From Polaribacter sp. Hel1_85 (lineage in GTDB: Bacteria; Bacteroidota; Bacteroidia; Flavobacteriales; Flavobacteriaceae), in contig NZ_JPDS01000002.1 of assembly GCF_000766795.1 (NCBI RefSeq), forward strand, positions 377,001 to 441,000: DNA of 64,000 bases. Reading direction: 5' to 3'. The position numbers were made by a program, and so were the translations under genes. The notes beneath the pieces are model-generated. The model made no database searches. It saw nothing but the letters and a program-made list of their open reading frames with translations, and was not told where the DNA came from. The number at the start of each line of letters is the position of its first letter. The first letter of the stretch is position 1. Below are positions 14,639-23,779 of this stretch, piece by piece.

Positions 14639-16180
14639 TTACATTTTCTGTAACCAAGTCTTTACTGCAACTTCTGCTTTTATAATTTCTTTTAAATCTG
14701 CAATGGCAACTCTTTTTTGTTCCATAGTATCTCTATGTCTAATTGTTACACAATTATCTTCTAAAGTATCATGATCTACAGTAATACAAAATGGTGTACC
14801 TGCAGCATCTTGTCTTCTATAACGTTTACCAACAGCATCTTTTTCATCATAAAAAACGTTGAAATCCCATTTTAAGTCGTCCATAATTTCACGAGCAACT
14901 TCTGGCAAACCATCCTTTTTAACTAACGGAAAAATTGCCGCTTTAAAAGGTGCTAAAACTGCTGGTAATTTTAAAACAGTTCTTGATGTACCGTTTTCCA
15001 AAGCTTCTTCTTTTAAAGAATTAGAAAAAACGGCTAAAAACATTCTATCTAAACCAATAGAAGTTTCTACAACATAAGGCACATAACTTTTATTTTCTTC
15101 ATGATCGAAATATTGTAATTTCTTTCCAGAAAATTCTTCATGTGCTTTTAAATCGAAATCAGTACGTGAGTGAATCCCTTCTAATTCTTTAAATCCGAAA
15201 GGAAAATTAAACTCAATATCTGCTGCTGCATCTGCATAATGTGCTAATTTATCATGATCATGAAAACGGTAGTTCTCTGCTCCCATTCCTAATGATAAAT
15301 GCCATTTTAAACGCGTTTCTTTCCATTGTTCATACCAAACTTTTTGAGTTCCTGGTTTTACAAAAAATTGCATTTCCATTTGTTCAAACTCACGCATTCT
15401 AAAAATAAACTGTCTTGCAACAATTTCGTTTCTAAAAGCTTTACCAGTTTGTGCAATTCCGAAAGGAATCTTCATACGTCCAGTTTTCTGAACATTTAAG
15501 AAGTTAACAAAAATACCTTGTGCAGTTTCTGGACGTAAATACAAATCCATTGCCGTTTCTGCAGAAGCTCCTAACTTTGTTCCAAACATTAAATTGAATT
15601 GCTTAACATCTGTCCAATTTTTAGAACCTGTTAAAGGATCTGCAATACCTAACTCTTCTATTAACAACTTAACATCAGCTAAATCTTCATTTTCTAAAGA
15701 CTTACCCATTCTTGCTAAAATTGAAGTAATTTTTTCTTGGTAACCAACAACTCTTCCGTTGGTCGCTAAAAATTCTTCTTTATTAAAAGCTTCACCAAAA
15801 CGTTTTGCTGCTTTGGCAACTTCTTTGTTTATTTTACCTTCTATTTTGGCACAATAATCTTCAATTAAAACATCTGCTCTGTATCGTTTTTTAGAATCTT
15901 TATTATCAATTAAAGGATCATTAAAAGCATCTACATGTCCAGAAGCTTTCCAAGTTGTTGGATGCATTAAAATTGCTGCGTCTATACCTACAATGTTTTC
16001 GTGCATTTGCACCATTGCTTTCCACCAATAATCTCTAATATTTTTCTTTAGCTCAACTCCATTTTGAGCATAATCGTAAACCGCACTTAAACCGTCATAA
16101 ATTTCAGAAGACTGAAAAACATAACCATATTCTTTAGCGTGCGATAAAACTTTTTTAAATTGATCTTCTTGTTTTGCCAT
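14639..16180 (-). CDS. Glycine--tRNA ligase, single-chain (alpha2 type)
   Basis: A 513-residue class II aminoacyl-tRNA synthetase. N-terminal SEIYDGLSAVYDYAQNG (25-41), LRPETAQGIF (215-224), motif 2 FRNEI (249-253) with REFEQME (263-269) and motif 3 ETSIGLDRMF identify the eukaryote/archaea/Bacteroidota-type GlyRS rather than the alpha2beta2 enzyme. All core motifs are intact. The promoter lies so close to the ATG that the mRNA is predicted to have almost no leader. The gene is divergent from comF. Confidence 0.97.
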   Translation of the reverse strand: MAKQEDQFKKVLSHAKEYGYVFQSSEIYDGLSAVYDYAQNGVELKKNIRDYWWKAMVQMHENIVGIDAAILMHPTTWKASGHVDAFNDPLIDNKDSKKRYRADVLIEDYCAKIEGKINKEVAKAAKRFGEAFNKEEFLATNGRVVGYQEKITSILARMGKSLENEDLADVKLLIEELGIADPLTGSKNWTDVKQFNLMFGTKLGASAETAMDLYLRPETAQGIFVNFLNVQKTGRMKIPFGIAQTGKAFRNEIVARQFIFRMREFEQMEMQFFVKPGTQKVWYEQWKETRLKWHLSLGMGAENYRFHDHDKLAHYADAAADIEFNFPFGFKELEGIHSRTDFDLKAHEEFSGKKLQYFDHEENKSYVPYVVETSIGLDRMFLAVFSNSLKEEALENGTSRTVLKLPAVLAPFKAAIFPLVKKDGLPEVAREIMDDLKWDFNVFYDEKDAVGKRYRRQDAAGTPFCITVDHDTLEDNCVTIRHRDTMEQKRVAIADLKEIIKAEVAVKTWLQKM

Positions 16181-16188
16181 AATGAGCG

Positions 16189-16218
16189 CAAAGATACACG
16201 TTTACAGAAATTTTTCAA
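16189..16218 (-). promoter_or_regulatory. glyS promoter with near-leaderless start
   Basis: On the minus strand TTG (16218-16216), 19 nt, TATCTTTG (16196-16189), then only 8 nt to the ATG. Transcription should therefore start within a few bases of the start codon. Confidence 0.8.
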
Positions 16219-16308
16219 GAAAAAACTTTTCAAGTTTTTGGACATGACATTCAACTTATTAATATTGATATTTTTACTTATCTTTAATAATGAATTGCTA
16301 AGAAAAAT

Positions 16309-16995
16309 ATGAAATTTTTAAAAGATTTCTTTAGGATATTTTATCCTGAGTTATGTGCTAATTGTGATAATCAGCTGGCTCAAAATGAAAATACTGTCTG
16401 CACTTTTTGTAGGCACGACTTACCTTTAGCAAATTTCACGAATTATTCTAACAATAAAATAACCAAAACTTTTTACGGAAGAGTTTCAATAGAAAAAGCT
16501 AATTCTTTACTTTTTTATAGAAAAGAAGGCATCACAAAAAAGCTAATTCACGAACTTAAGTACAAAGGAAATGAAGAAATAGGATCTTTTTTCGGTAATT
16601 GGTTAGGAGAAATTTTGAAAGAAAATGAAGAATTATCTACTATCGATTTAATCATTCCTGTTCCATTACATCCAAAGAAACTAAAACAAAGAGGATATAA
16701 TCAAGTTTCAAAATTTGGAAATACTTTAAGTTTTTACTTAGAAAAACCTTTTATAGAAAATGTTTTACTAAGAACCTCAACGTCCAAAACCCAAACTTTT
16801 AAAGCTCGTTTTGAGCGTTTTAATAATAATGACACAAAATTTCAGTTAAATGATACATCAGCCTTTAAAAACAAACATGTTTTATTAATAGATGATGTTA
16901 TTACAACTGGCGCAACTTTAGAAGCATGTGCAAAAGAATTTCAAAAAACGGAGGGTGTGAAAATTAGTATTTTAACGATGGCATATACAGAGTAA
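16309..16995 (+). CDS. ComF family phosphoribosyltransferase-like protein
   Basis: A 228-residue protein with an N-terminal four-cysteine zinc finger (Cys16, Cys19, Cys31, Cys34), the middle motif IIPVPLHPKKLKQRGYNQ and a type I phosphoribosyltransferase loop LLIDDVITTGAT near 196-207. ComF proteins are needed for DNA uptake during transformation in several bacteria, possibly coupled to the PriA helicase; dprA, another transformation gene, is also in this window at 48.8 kb. It is transcribed alone, divergent from glyS. Confidence 0.92.
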   Translation: MKFLKDFFRIFYPELCANCDNQLAQNENTVCTFCRHDLPLANFTNYSNNKITKTFYGRVSIEKANSLLFYRKEGITKKLIHELKYKGNEEIGSFFGNWLGEILKENEELSTIDLIIPVPLHPKKLKQRGYNQVSKFGNTLSFYLEKPFIENVLLRTSTSKTQTFKARFERFNNNDTKFQLNDTSAFKNKHVLLIDDVITTGATLEACAKEFQKTEGVKISILTMAYTE

Positions 16996-17051
16996 AATTT
17001 ATGCTTTTTAAGTCAAAAATATATTGTTAATTTGTATAAAATTTACTTTTT

Positions 17052-18674
17052 GTGAAACTCTTTTTTAGATTTATTTTTTTTAGTATTTCAATTCTCATTT
17101 TATCTAACTGCGCAAGAACAGGAAGACCAGAAGGTGGTCCAAAAGATGAAGATGCCCCATTGTTTGTAACTTCTAAACCTCCCTACGAAACTATTAATTT
17201 TGATAAAAAAGAAATAGAATTAAACTTTAATGAATATATTAAACTTAAAGACCTAAACAAGCAACTTATAGTTTCTCCACCTTTAAAAACACCTTTATTA
17301 GTAACACCTCAAGGATCTGCAAGTAAGTTCTTAAGATTAAAAATTCTTGATACTTTAACTGAAAACACCACCTATATTATAAACTTTGGAAACGCTATTG
17401 AGGACAACAATGAAGGAAACACATTAGAGAGTTTTAAATATGTTTTCTCAACCGGAAATTATATAGATTCACTTACGACTACTGGTAACATTAAAGATGC
17501 TTATCTTAATGAAAAACCTAAAAACACTAATGTTTTATTATATAAGATAGATAGTACTTTTAACGACTCCATTGTTTTTAATAAAAAACCTAGCTATGTT
17601 ACTAATACTTTAGATACTTCTGTTTTTAATCTTTCTAATTTAAAAGAAGGAAAATATTTAATGATTGCATTAAAAGAAACTGCAAGTGACTATCTTTTTA
17701 ACTCTAGAGAAGATAAAATAGGTTTTTATCCTGATACAATTTCACTACCTAAAGATAGTATTATCAGTAAACCAATTAAACTTTTTAAAGAAACACAGCC
17801 TTATAAATTTAAACGAGGTAAAGAACTTACTAAAGGTAAAATTGCATTTGGTTACGAAGGTGAAGTAAAAGATTTACAAGTTAAAATCATTTCTGAAACT
17901 CCAGAAGATTTTAAAAGTATTTCAAAATTTGAAATAGACAAAGACACACTTAACTATTGGTTTAAACCTTTTGAAGCTGATTCATTAAACTTTATAATTT
18001 CGAACGAAAAAGTTATAGATACTTTTACCGTTAAACTTCGTAAAAAAAATATAGATTCTCTATTATTAAGTTCTTCAATTAGTAGAATATTACATTTTAG
18101 AGACACTTTTTTTATTAAAGGGAATAATCCACTTGTAACAATAGATACAAGTAGAATTAAAATTACAGATAAAGACACTTTAAATATTCCATACTCTAGT
18201 TATATTTCTAAAAAAGAAAATAAAATTGCAATCGTTTTTGAGAAAAAACCTCAGCAAGAATACTCATTAGACATACTCCCTGAAGCCATTTTTGACATAT
18301 TTGAGCAAAAAAACGATACCTTAAGTTTCAATTTTACCACAAAAGAAATTGAAGATTATGGTAGAATTACTTTCAGCATAGAAAACCAAACTAATGAAAA
18401 TTTAATTATTGAACTTCTAGAAGGAAAAAACAAAGACAAACTAATTGAAAGAAGGTTTACAAAGGACTCTAACCAAATGCAATTCAACCTTTTAGAACCT
18501 AAAACATATTTTCTTAGAGCAATTATAGATAGTAACAACAATAACAAATGGGATACTGGAAATTACCTGCTAAAACAGCAACCCGAAAGAATCATTTACT
18601 ATGAAGAAGAATTAAAATTAAGAGCAAATTATTACTTAGATGGAAATGTCTTTATAATTAAAAGTTCAGATTAA
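17052..18674 (+). CDS. Ig-like domain lipoprotein (Big_5 type)
   Basis: A 540-residue lipoprotein. It begins with GTG, with the signal peptide following directly and the lipobox LSNC (Cys near 20), then RTGRPEGGPKDEDAP, a phrase I associate with a widespread Bacteroidota lipoprotein carrying an N-terminal Ig-like Big_5 domain (about 35-140; VTSKPPYETINFDKKEIEL, FNEYIKL). The rest is beta-rich, and the C-terminus (EPKTYFLRAIIDSNNNNKWDTGNY) has the calcium-loop-like IDxNxNxxWDTG element common in these proteins. Function is unknown; it is probably outer-membrane anchored. It is 60 bp upstream of a beta-barrel gene that has its own promoter. Confidence 0.82.
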   Translation: MKLFFRFIFFSISILILSNCARTGRPEGGPKDEDAPLFVTSKPPYETINFDKKEIELNFNEYIKLKDLNKQLIVSPPLKTPLLVTPQGSASKFLRLKILDTLTENTTYIINFGNAIEDNNEGNTLESFKYVFSTGNYIDSLTTTGNIKDAYLNEKPKNTNVLLYKIDSTFNDSIVFNKKPSYVTNTLDTSVFNLSNLKEGKYLMIALKETASDYLFNSREDKIGFYPDTISLPKDSIISKPIKLFKETQPYKFKRGKELTKGKIAFGYEGEVKDLQVKIISETPEDFKSISKFEIDKDTLNYWFKPFEADSLNFIISNEKVIDTFTVKLRKKNIDSLLLSSSISRILHFRDTFFIKGNNPLVTIDTSRIKITDKDTLNIPYSSYISKKENKIAIVFEKKPQQEYSLDILPEAIFDIFEQKNDTLSFNFTTKEIEDYGRITFSIENQTNENLIIELLEGKNKDKLIERRFTKDSNQMQFNLLEPKTYFLRAIIDSNNNNKWDTGNYLLKQQPERIIYYEEELKLRANYYLDGNVFIIKSSD

Positions 18675-18677
18675 ATT

Positions 18678-18708
18678 TTGCCATTATAAAAAATTTGCAC
18701 TATATTTG
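18678..18708 (+). promoter_or_regulatory. Promoter for the beta-barrel gene at 18735
   Basis: TTG (18678-18680), 20 nt, TATATTTG (18701-18708), about 27 bp before a TTG start codon. Confidence 0.75.
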
Positions 18709-18734
18709 TGTTTTTACTTTAAGACCCCTAAATC

Positions 18735-19526
18735 TTGAAAACCCCTGTAACAATTATTTTTGTAATTGTTTTTATTCTAGAATTTAAGGCTCAACACTTC
18801 ACCCATGATATTGGTGCTTTTGTTGGCTCAACTAGTTTACAAACAGATTACGGCCAAAGAGGAAACTTAACCAGCGAATGGAGTAACAACGGACTATCTT
18901 TTTCTGTTGCGCACTACCTTAGTTTTTATAATAGAACTTTGCGTTGGGATCCTAACAATGCTCTTCACAACCATTTATTGGTTAAGACAGAAATTCAATA
19001 CCTTAGAAATGCTAATTTACATCATCATGGAAAATGGGTTGAAAAAGATTCTTATGGAGGTGAACAGTTAAGAGCCATGAAAGGTACCTTAAGAATGCTA
19101 GAACTAGGTGTTAACTTAGAATATTTTTTACGCCCTTTAGAAGAATTTGTATACCCATACAGTGACATGTGGTTTAATCCTTTTTTTACTTTTGGTTTTA
19201 AATACTCCATGTACACTAATGGTTTAAGCTCGGAATTAGGAGATTGGAATGAAGATATTTCAGTTTTACCGCAAAAATATACATTAAAAAATGCGTTAGA
19301 TATTGGCTCAGGAGAAGCAATATCCTTAAGTGTAGGTTTAGGAACAAGATTTAAATTGTCTCCAAAGATTGATCTAGTAACTCAATTTTCTTATCAATAC
19401 TTCTTTTCTGATAAAATTGATGGCCTACAAGCAAAAGTAATTGAAAACAGAAATAATGAATGGTTGCTAAATATACAGGTTGGTATTGCTTATCATCTAA
19501 ACTTTAGCTCACCTTTATTCTATTAA
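18735..19526 (+). CDS. Outer-membrane beta-barrel protein, THC0290_0291 family
   Basis: A 263-residue exported protein starting at TTG, with a signal peptide ending near EFKAQ. The mature part has amphipathic strands with alternating aromatic residues (GLSFSVAHYLSFY, FNPFFTFGFKYSMY, IDLVTQFSYQYFF) and ends in a short aromatic tail, as outer-membrane barrels do. GAFVGSTSLQTDYGQRG and the overall layout match what I recall as the THC0290_0291 family of Bacteroidota, sometimes mislabelled glutamate dehydrogenase. Role unknown. Confidence 0.75.
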   Translation: MKTPVTIIFVIVFILEFKAQHFTHDIGAFVGSTSLQTDYGQRGNLTSEWSNNGLSFSVAHYLSFYNRTLRWDPNNALHNHLLVKTEIQYLRNANLHHHGKWVEKDSYGGEQLRAMKGTLRMLELGVNLEYFLRPLEEFVYPYSDMWFNPFFTFGFKYSMYTNGLSSELGDWNEDISVLPQKYTLKNALDIGSGEAISLSVGLGTRFKLSPKIDLVTQFSYQYFFSDKIDGLQAKVIENRNNEWLLNIQVGIAYHLNFSSPLFY

Positions 19527-19569
19527 GAAACCCCCAAAGAATTTAAATAATTCCCTAAATTATTTAAAT

Positions 19570-19602
19570 AAAAAAAGAGAGCCAATAGGCTCTCTTTTTT
19601 TG
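19570..19602. terminator. Bidirectional terminator
   Basis: AAAAAAGAGAGCC / GGCTCTCTTTTTT with a 4-nt AATA loop, between the convergent beta-barrel and antiporter genes. Confidence 0.9.
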
Positions 19603-19619
19603 TGCTTAAAATATTTAAA

Positions 19620-20855
19620 TTAAGAAGTGAATTTTTTTATCAATTTACCAACAGTTAATCCTTGAACAAGTATTGAAAATACAACAACTATATAAGTTAT
19701 CACCAAAAATAAGTCACGCTCCATTGTTTGTGTTAAGCTTAAAGCTAAAGCAATAGAAATACCTCCACGTAAACCTCCCCAAGTCATAATTAAATTTGTT
19801 TTCGGAACAAAATCTAACTTTTTTGCATACAGTTTTATGGGTAACAACAAAGAAATATATCTTGCTATCAATAATAATGGGATTATAATAAATCCTGCTA
19901 AAATGTAGCTTGAATCAAAGGTTAACACTAAAATTTCCATACCTATCATTACAAAAAGAATGGTATTTAAAAGTACATCAATTAATTCCCAAAATTTGTC
20001 GACATAAACTTCAGTAACTTCACTCATAGAGTTTTTTCTAACAGTATCTGTACCCACAATTAAACCCGCTGTAACCATAGCTAAAGGTGCAGATAAGTGA
20101 AAATGTTGTGCAAATAAAGTTCCTCCCATTACTGATGCAAGCGTAATAATTACTTCAGTATCGTAATCGTCTATACTTTTTAATAATCTATAAGTTACCC
20201 ATCCAATAATGAGCCCAAGAATGATTCCTCCAACAACTTCTACCAAAAATAATTCTGCGATATTACTAAAAGACATTTCACTTCCTCCACTTGCAATTTG
20301 ATATATTGTTAAAAAAATTACAACTCCTACTCCATCATTAAATAATGATTCTCCAACAATTTTTGTTTCTAGTTTTTTTGGAGCTCCTACTTTTTTCATA
20401 ATTCCTAAAACTGCAATAGGATCTGTAGGCGATATTAATGCTCCAAACAACAAACAGTAAATAAAATCAACATCAAAATTTATTATTTTTAGTGCATAAA
20501 AAACAAATACACCAACTAAAAATGTTGATATAAAAGTTCCTAAAGTTGCAAAAATTAATACTGGTTTTCGTTGAATTTTTAATTGCTGAAAGTTAGTATG
20601 TAAAGCTCCTGCAAAAAGCAAAAAACTTAACATTACATCTAAAAGTACCGTTTTAAAATCGATACTTGTTATAAGTTCTCTTTCTTTAAGCAACAATGTA
20701 TCATCAAAATAACTTAATACAAAAACAGCCAGTGTAAATAAAATGGTTATCAACATTAAACCAATGGTATTTGGCAATTTTAAAAACCTAGTATTTATAT
20801 ACCCAAAAGCTGCTGAAAGCACTATTAAAACAGTTGCTATTAAAAAATAATCCAT
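19620..20855 (-). CDS. Cation:proton antiporter (CPA1/NhaP type)
   Basis: A 411-residue inner-membrane protein with about 12 helices, expected to exchange Na+ or K+ for H+. Family motifs are GALISPTDPIAVLG (138-151, ion-binding Asp145) and VGESLFNDGVGVVIF (168-182, with the Asn173-Asp174 pair of electroneutral CPA1 antiporters). There is no cytoplasmic regulatory domain, so it is a short NhaP. The DinB gene upstream ends only six bases before its start, suggesting one transcript. Confidence 0.93.
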   Translation of the reverse strand: MDYFLIATVLIVLSAAFGYINTRFLKLPNTIGLMLITILFTLAVFVLSYFDDTLLLKERELITSIDFKTVLLDVMLSFLLFAGALHTNFQQLKIQRKPVLIFATLGTFISTFLVGVFVFYALKIINFDVDFIYCLLFGALISPTDPIAVLGIMKKVGAPKKLETKIVGESLFNDGVGVVIFLTIYQIASGGSEMSFSNIAELFLVEVVGGIILGLIIGWVTYRLLKSIDDYDTEVIITLASVMGGTLFAQHFHLSAPLAMVTAGLIVGTDTVRKNSMSEVTEVYVDKFWELIDVLLNTILFVMIGMEILVLTFDSSYILAGFIIIPLLLIARYISLLLPIKLYAKKLDFVPKTNLIMTWGGLRGGISIALALSLTQTMERDLFLVITYIVVVFSILVQGLTVGKLIKKFTS

Positions 20856-20861
20856 AGAAAA

Positions 20862-21317
20862 TTAAATAAATTTCTTAATAGATCTAATAATTCCATAATG
20901 AATTCCTTCATGGAAATTATTGAATGTAATTGCTGTTTCTAAAGAAGTTAAAACAAATCCTGTACTTGTTGGATATTCTGTATAAGTCTCGAAAATATCT
21001 GCTTCAAAATCTTCTTGCAACGTATCTGGCAAACCTATTAAAAGTTCTTTTACTTCTTCAAACTCTTCTTCTGTAAAGGTTTTAGTTGGTGCAGTTCCTT
21101 TTTTATGTGCATCTATTAAATCATCTGGACATAAACAGTTTAAACCAGATAATTTATAGTGTAAAAGTTGTTGTGTTACTACTAAATGTGCCACATTCCA
21201 AGCTATATTGTTTTTAAATCCTTTAGGAATTGCATGAATTTGCTCTAGCGTTAAACCTTCTAACTCTTTTAAAACAAGTTCTCTAGATTTTCGTAAAACA
21301 TCAAATTGTATGTTCAT
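20862..21317 (-). CDS. DinB superfamily protein
   Basis: A 151-residue four-helix-bundle protein. NIAWNVAHLV (37-46) supplies His44 and NFHEGIHYGII supplies His136 and His140, the DinB-like metal-binding histidine triad. Members include bacillithiol transferases and putative thiol-dependent metal enzymes; the precise reaction is unknown. It is divergent from the ArsC/Spx-like gene with only 40 bp between them and probably cotranscribed with the antiporter. Confidence 0.88.
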   Translation of the reverse strand: MNIQFDVLRKSRELVLKELEGLTLEQIHAIPKGFKNNIAWNVAHLVVTQQLLHYKLSGLNCLCPDDLIDAHKKGTAPTKTFTEEEFEEVKELLIGLPDTLQEDFEADIFETYTEYPTSTGFVLTSLETAITFNNFHEGIHYGIIRSIKKFI

Positions 21318-21334
21318 TTTTATGTGTAATTTTG
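21306..21334 (+). promoter_or_regulatory. Promoter for the ArsC/Spx-like gene
   Basis: TTG (21306-21308), 18 nt, TAATTTTG (21327-21334), 23 bp before the ATG. The -33 element lies inside the start of the divergent DinB gene. Confidence 0.6.
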
Positions 21335-21357
21335 AGCTGTAAATATAATCTATAAAA

Positions 21358-21705
21358 ATGAAGAAAGTCTATTTTTTACAAACTTGTGATACTTGTCGTA
21401 GAATTTTAAAGGAAGTAAATACAGATGGTTTTGAACGCCAAGAAATTAAAGCAAACAATATTACTACTACTCAATTAGAAGAAATGTATGCACTTTCTGG
21501 TAGTTATGAAGCGCTTTTTAACAAACGTGCTAAGTTGTATAAAGCTATGGATTTAAAAAATCAGGATTTATCTGAAACTGATTACAGACAATTTCTTTTG
21601 GATGAATACACGTTTTTAAAACGTCCTGTTTTTATTTTTGATGAAGAAATTTTTATTGGAAATAGTAAAAAAGTAATAGAAAAACTAAAAGAGAAGATTG
21701 GTTAA
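21358..21705 (+). CDS. ArsC/Spx/YffB family thioredoxin-fold protein
   Basis: A 115-residue thioredoxin-fold protein with QTCDTCRRIL near the N-terminus (Cys10, Cys13) and the later RPVFIFDEEIFIG that corresponds to the conserved Arg-Pro of ArsC-type enzymes. The CxxC differs from the single-cysteine CxxS of classical arsenate reductase, so redox or Spx-like activity is as likely as arsenate reduction. No ars genes are adjacent. Confidence 0.85.
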   Translation: MKKVYFLQTCDTCRRILKEVNTDGFERQEIKANNITTTQLEEMYALSGSYEALFNKRAKLYKAMDLKNQDLSETDYRQFLLDEYTFLKRPVFIFDEEIFIGNSKKVIEKLKEKIG

Positions 21706-21726
21706 ATCTTCTCTTTTTAGCTATTT

Positions 21727-22203
21727 TTAATCTGATGTAATATTAATATCTGATGAAGAAATCATGGCGGCTAACTCATCATGAGTGATTTTAGTTTTTA
21801 AGCCAAATAGCACCAATTTATCATTATTACTATTTGCTCTAATAACGATTTCTCTTATTAAATTGTTTTTCTCAAGAAAAAACAATTCAGCTTTACTGCC
21901 GTTGTCTTTAACTCTTGCCAAGGTTTTTAATTTATTATTTCTTCTAAATTTTTTAAAATCTTTAGATACATTATTGTCTCCATTATCAAAAATCATTAAT
22001 TTAAAATCGCTCGATTTTTTTATGATATTCATTAAATCATTATCATCTTCATTATCTAAAAATGAGCCTGCTAATGAAGCTGATAAATTAATTGAGAATG
22101 TTGATTTCTCTTTATTAATTTTATAAAATTTTTCGAATTTAGCTTCTTGAGCTGAAACTGCTGTAATAAAAAATGCAAATAAAATTGTTGCTAATCGTTT
22201 CAT
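21727..22203 (-). CDS. DUF4252-like exported protein
   Basis: A 158-residue protein with a signal peptide ending near AVSA-QE and a mature domain with phrases FKLMIFDNG, AELFFLEKNNLIREIVIRA and a C-terminal LFGLKTKITHDELAAMI that I associate with DUF4252 of Bacteroidota. The family is exported, of unknown function and often found near ECF sigma factor genes; here the nearest sigma factor is 5 kb away. Its start lacks a strong ribosome binding site, as usual for this phylum. Confidence 0.72.
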   Translation of the reverse strand: MKRLATILFAFFITAVSAQEAKFEKFYKINKEKSTFSINLSASLAGSFLDNEDDNDLMNIIKKSSDFKLMIFDNGDNNVSKDFKKFRRNNKLKTLARVKDNGSKAELFFLEKNNLIREIVIRANSNNDKLVLFGLKTKITHDELAAMISSSDINITSD

Positions 22204-22279
22204 AATACTGGGTTTTAAATTTAGACGACTAGCAAAAGAGTTTGTTACATTAGTAATTTATTTACCTAATTATTTATAC

Positions 22280-22753
22280 CTAAAAACTCATGGAAATCCC
22301 CATGTTTGTTCCTTTAATATTAAAATTAAATTCTGGATTAAAGCTAGAACTTACAGAAGGAATCCCATTATTATATATTTCTACAGCCTTTTTTGCTTTT
22401 TTATTATAATTATTAAGAATAGGAATTGCAACCAAAATTAAGGCAGCACCTGCACCAGCTAATTCCCATTTTGCATCTCCACCTCCAATTGCTGTTCCAA
22501 TTGGAAACCCAACTAAAGCACCTCCAGCACCCCCTAAAACAGTTGCCCAAGTATAATTAGATTTGGCAGATTTCATTAAATCAAAAGCTTCTGTATTACT
22601 TTTTAATAATTCTGTAAGTTGACTTGGCTTCAGTTTTTTGTCATTTTGATAAAACATATTCTCTCCAAAAGATTTTTTCATTTCAATTTTTTGAGCATTT
22701 ATAGATGAAAATGCTACGATACAGAATACAATTGATAAAATTAGTTTTTTCAT
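22280..22753 (-). CDS. Exported protein with glycine-zipper membrane segment
   Basis: A 157-residue protein with a signal peptide (cleavage near INA-QK) and a second hydrophobic region around 70-110 rich in glycine: LGGAGGALVGFPIGTAIGGG, then AGAGAALILVAIPIL. The glycine spacing suggests a glycine-zipper hairpin inserted in a membrane. I do not recognise the family. It stands between the DUF4252 gene and the glycosyltransferase gene, all on the same strand. Confidence 0.65.
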   Translation of the reverse strand: MKKLILSIVFCIVAFSSINAQKIEMKKSFGENMFYQNDKKLKPSQLTELLKSNTEAFDLMKSAKSNYTWATVLGGAGGALVGFPIGTAIGGGDAKWELAGAGAALILVAIPILNNYNKKAKKAVEIYNNGIPSVSSSFNPEFNFNIKGTNMGISMSF

Positions 22754-22777
22754 TTTTTTTAGTTTTTGGGTTTGTAA

Positions 22778-23779
22778 TTAACTTGATTGGTACACTTTTA
22801 TTAAATTTTCTGCTTCTTTTTTTGAACTCCAATTACTTAAAATTTCTTCTCTAGCTAGTTTTCCTAAATTAGGAATTTCGTTTTTTATAGATTTTGATAA
22901 CAAGTCTTCTAACTCAGAAATATTACCAGGTTCAAACAAATAACTATTTTTTGAATGCGTTATTAATGAAGAATGAACGCCTACATTTTTAGTTGCAATT
23001 ACAGAACAACCACAAGACATTGCTTCTGCTGTTACTAAAGAAAATCCTTCTGAAAAACTTGGAACTACTGCTATTTTTGATGCTTGGTAATAAGAAATAA
23101 TATCGGATGTTTCATCAATAAAATATACTTGACTTTCTATTGAATGTTTTTTAGCTATTGTTTTTAATTCTTCTAAAAAAGCTGGCTTATCTATTTTACC
23201 AACAATTGCTAAAGCCCAATTTTTATGATCTTTCAATACTTTTGCAGCTTCTAACAAAACAACTTGTCCTTTTGCTTTACGAACTCTTCCTGCACATAAA
23301 ATGATGTTTTTTTGCTGAACCTTATCTAAGACAACATCTTCTTTTGGTTTAAATAAATCTACATTTACTCCATGACCAACAATTGAGTTTTTTATGCCTA
23401 AATTTTTGCTCATACTTTCTATGAGCGTTACAACTTTATCTGCTTTCTTAAGCAATTTAAGAGTTAAATTAGAAGGTTTAGTTTCTGCATGACGTGTTGC
23501 TATTAATTTGAATTTTGCACCTAAAAAACGAAGAAACAACATTCGCATTATTTCATTATTTCTATGGCAATGTACTACAACTTCTCTATCAGAAAATAAT
23601 AAAGATTTTAATTTTGATGTAGAAATTTTCTTTCCTTCTACATTATAGCCATAAATATAAGTTTCGAAGTTTTTATCGAAAAAAGGCAATACGTTTTCTA
23701 TACTTCTAGTTACGCCTGTTCTTCGTTTATGAAAATGTGTATGTATTAAAATTGGTTTCAAATATGTAATTTTAAGCAA
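22778..23779 (-). CDS. Glycosyltransferase family 4 (GT-B)
   Basis: A 333-residue GT-B enzyme. The C-terminal half has ILCAGRVRKAKGQ (170-182), VPSFSEGFSLVTAEAMSCG with the two glutamates of the EX7E donor site, and VIATKNVGVH. The N-terminal half begins KPILIHTHFHKRRTG. The frame can start at TTG 23779, overlapping the preceding gene by 8 bp, or at TTG 23761 directly before KPILIHTH; I cannot decide. It likely builds lipopolysaccharide or another surface glycan; the sugar is unknown. Confidence 0.88.
   Translation of the reverse strand: MLKITYLKPILIHTHFHKRRTGVTRSIENVLPFFDKNFETYIYGYNVEGKKISTSKLKSLLFSDREVVVHCHRNNEIMRMLFLRFLGAKFKLIATRHAETKPSNLTLKLLKKADKVVTLIESMSKNLGIKNSIVGHGVNVDLFKPKEDVVLDKVQQKNIILCAGRVRKAKGQVVLLEAAKVLKDHKNWALAIVGKIDKPAFLEELKTIAKKHSIESQVYFIDETSDIISYYQASKIAVVPSFSEGFSLVTAEAMSCGCSVIATKNVGVHSSLITHSKNSYLFEPGNISELEDLLSKSIKNEIPNLGKLAREEILSNWSSKKEAENLIKVYQSS

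Noticed and set aside
21358..21705. Arsenate reductase proper
   Set aside because: The active-site motif is CxxC and no arsenic genes are adjacent, so only the wider ArsC/Spx fold is called.
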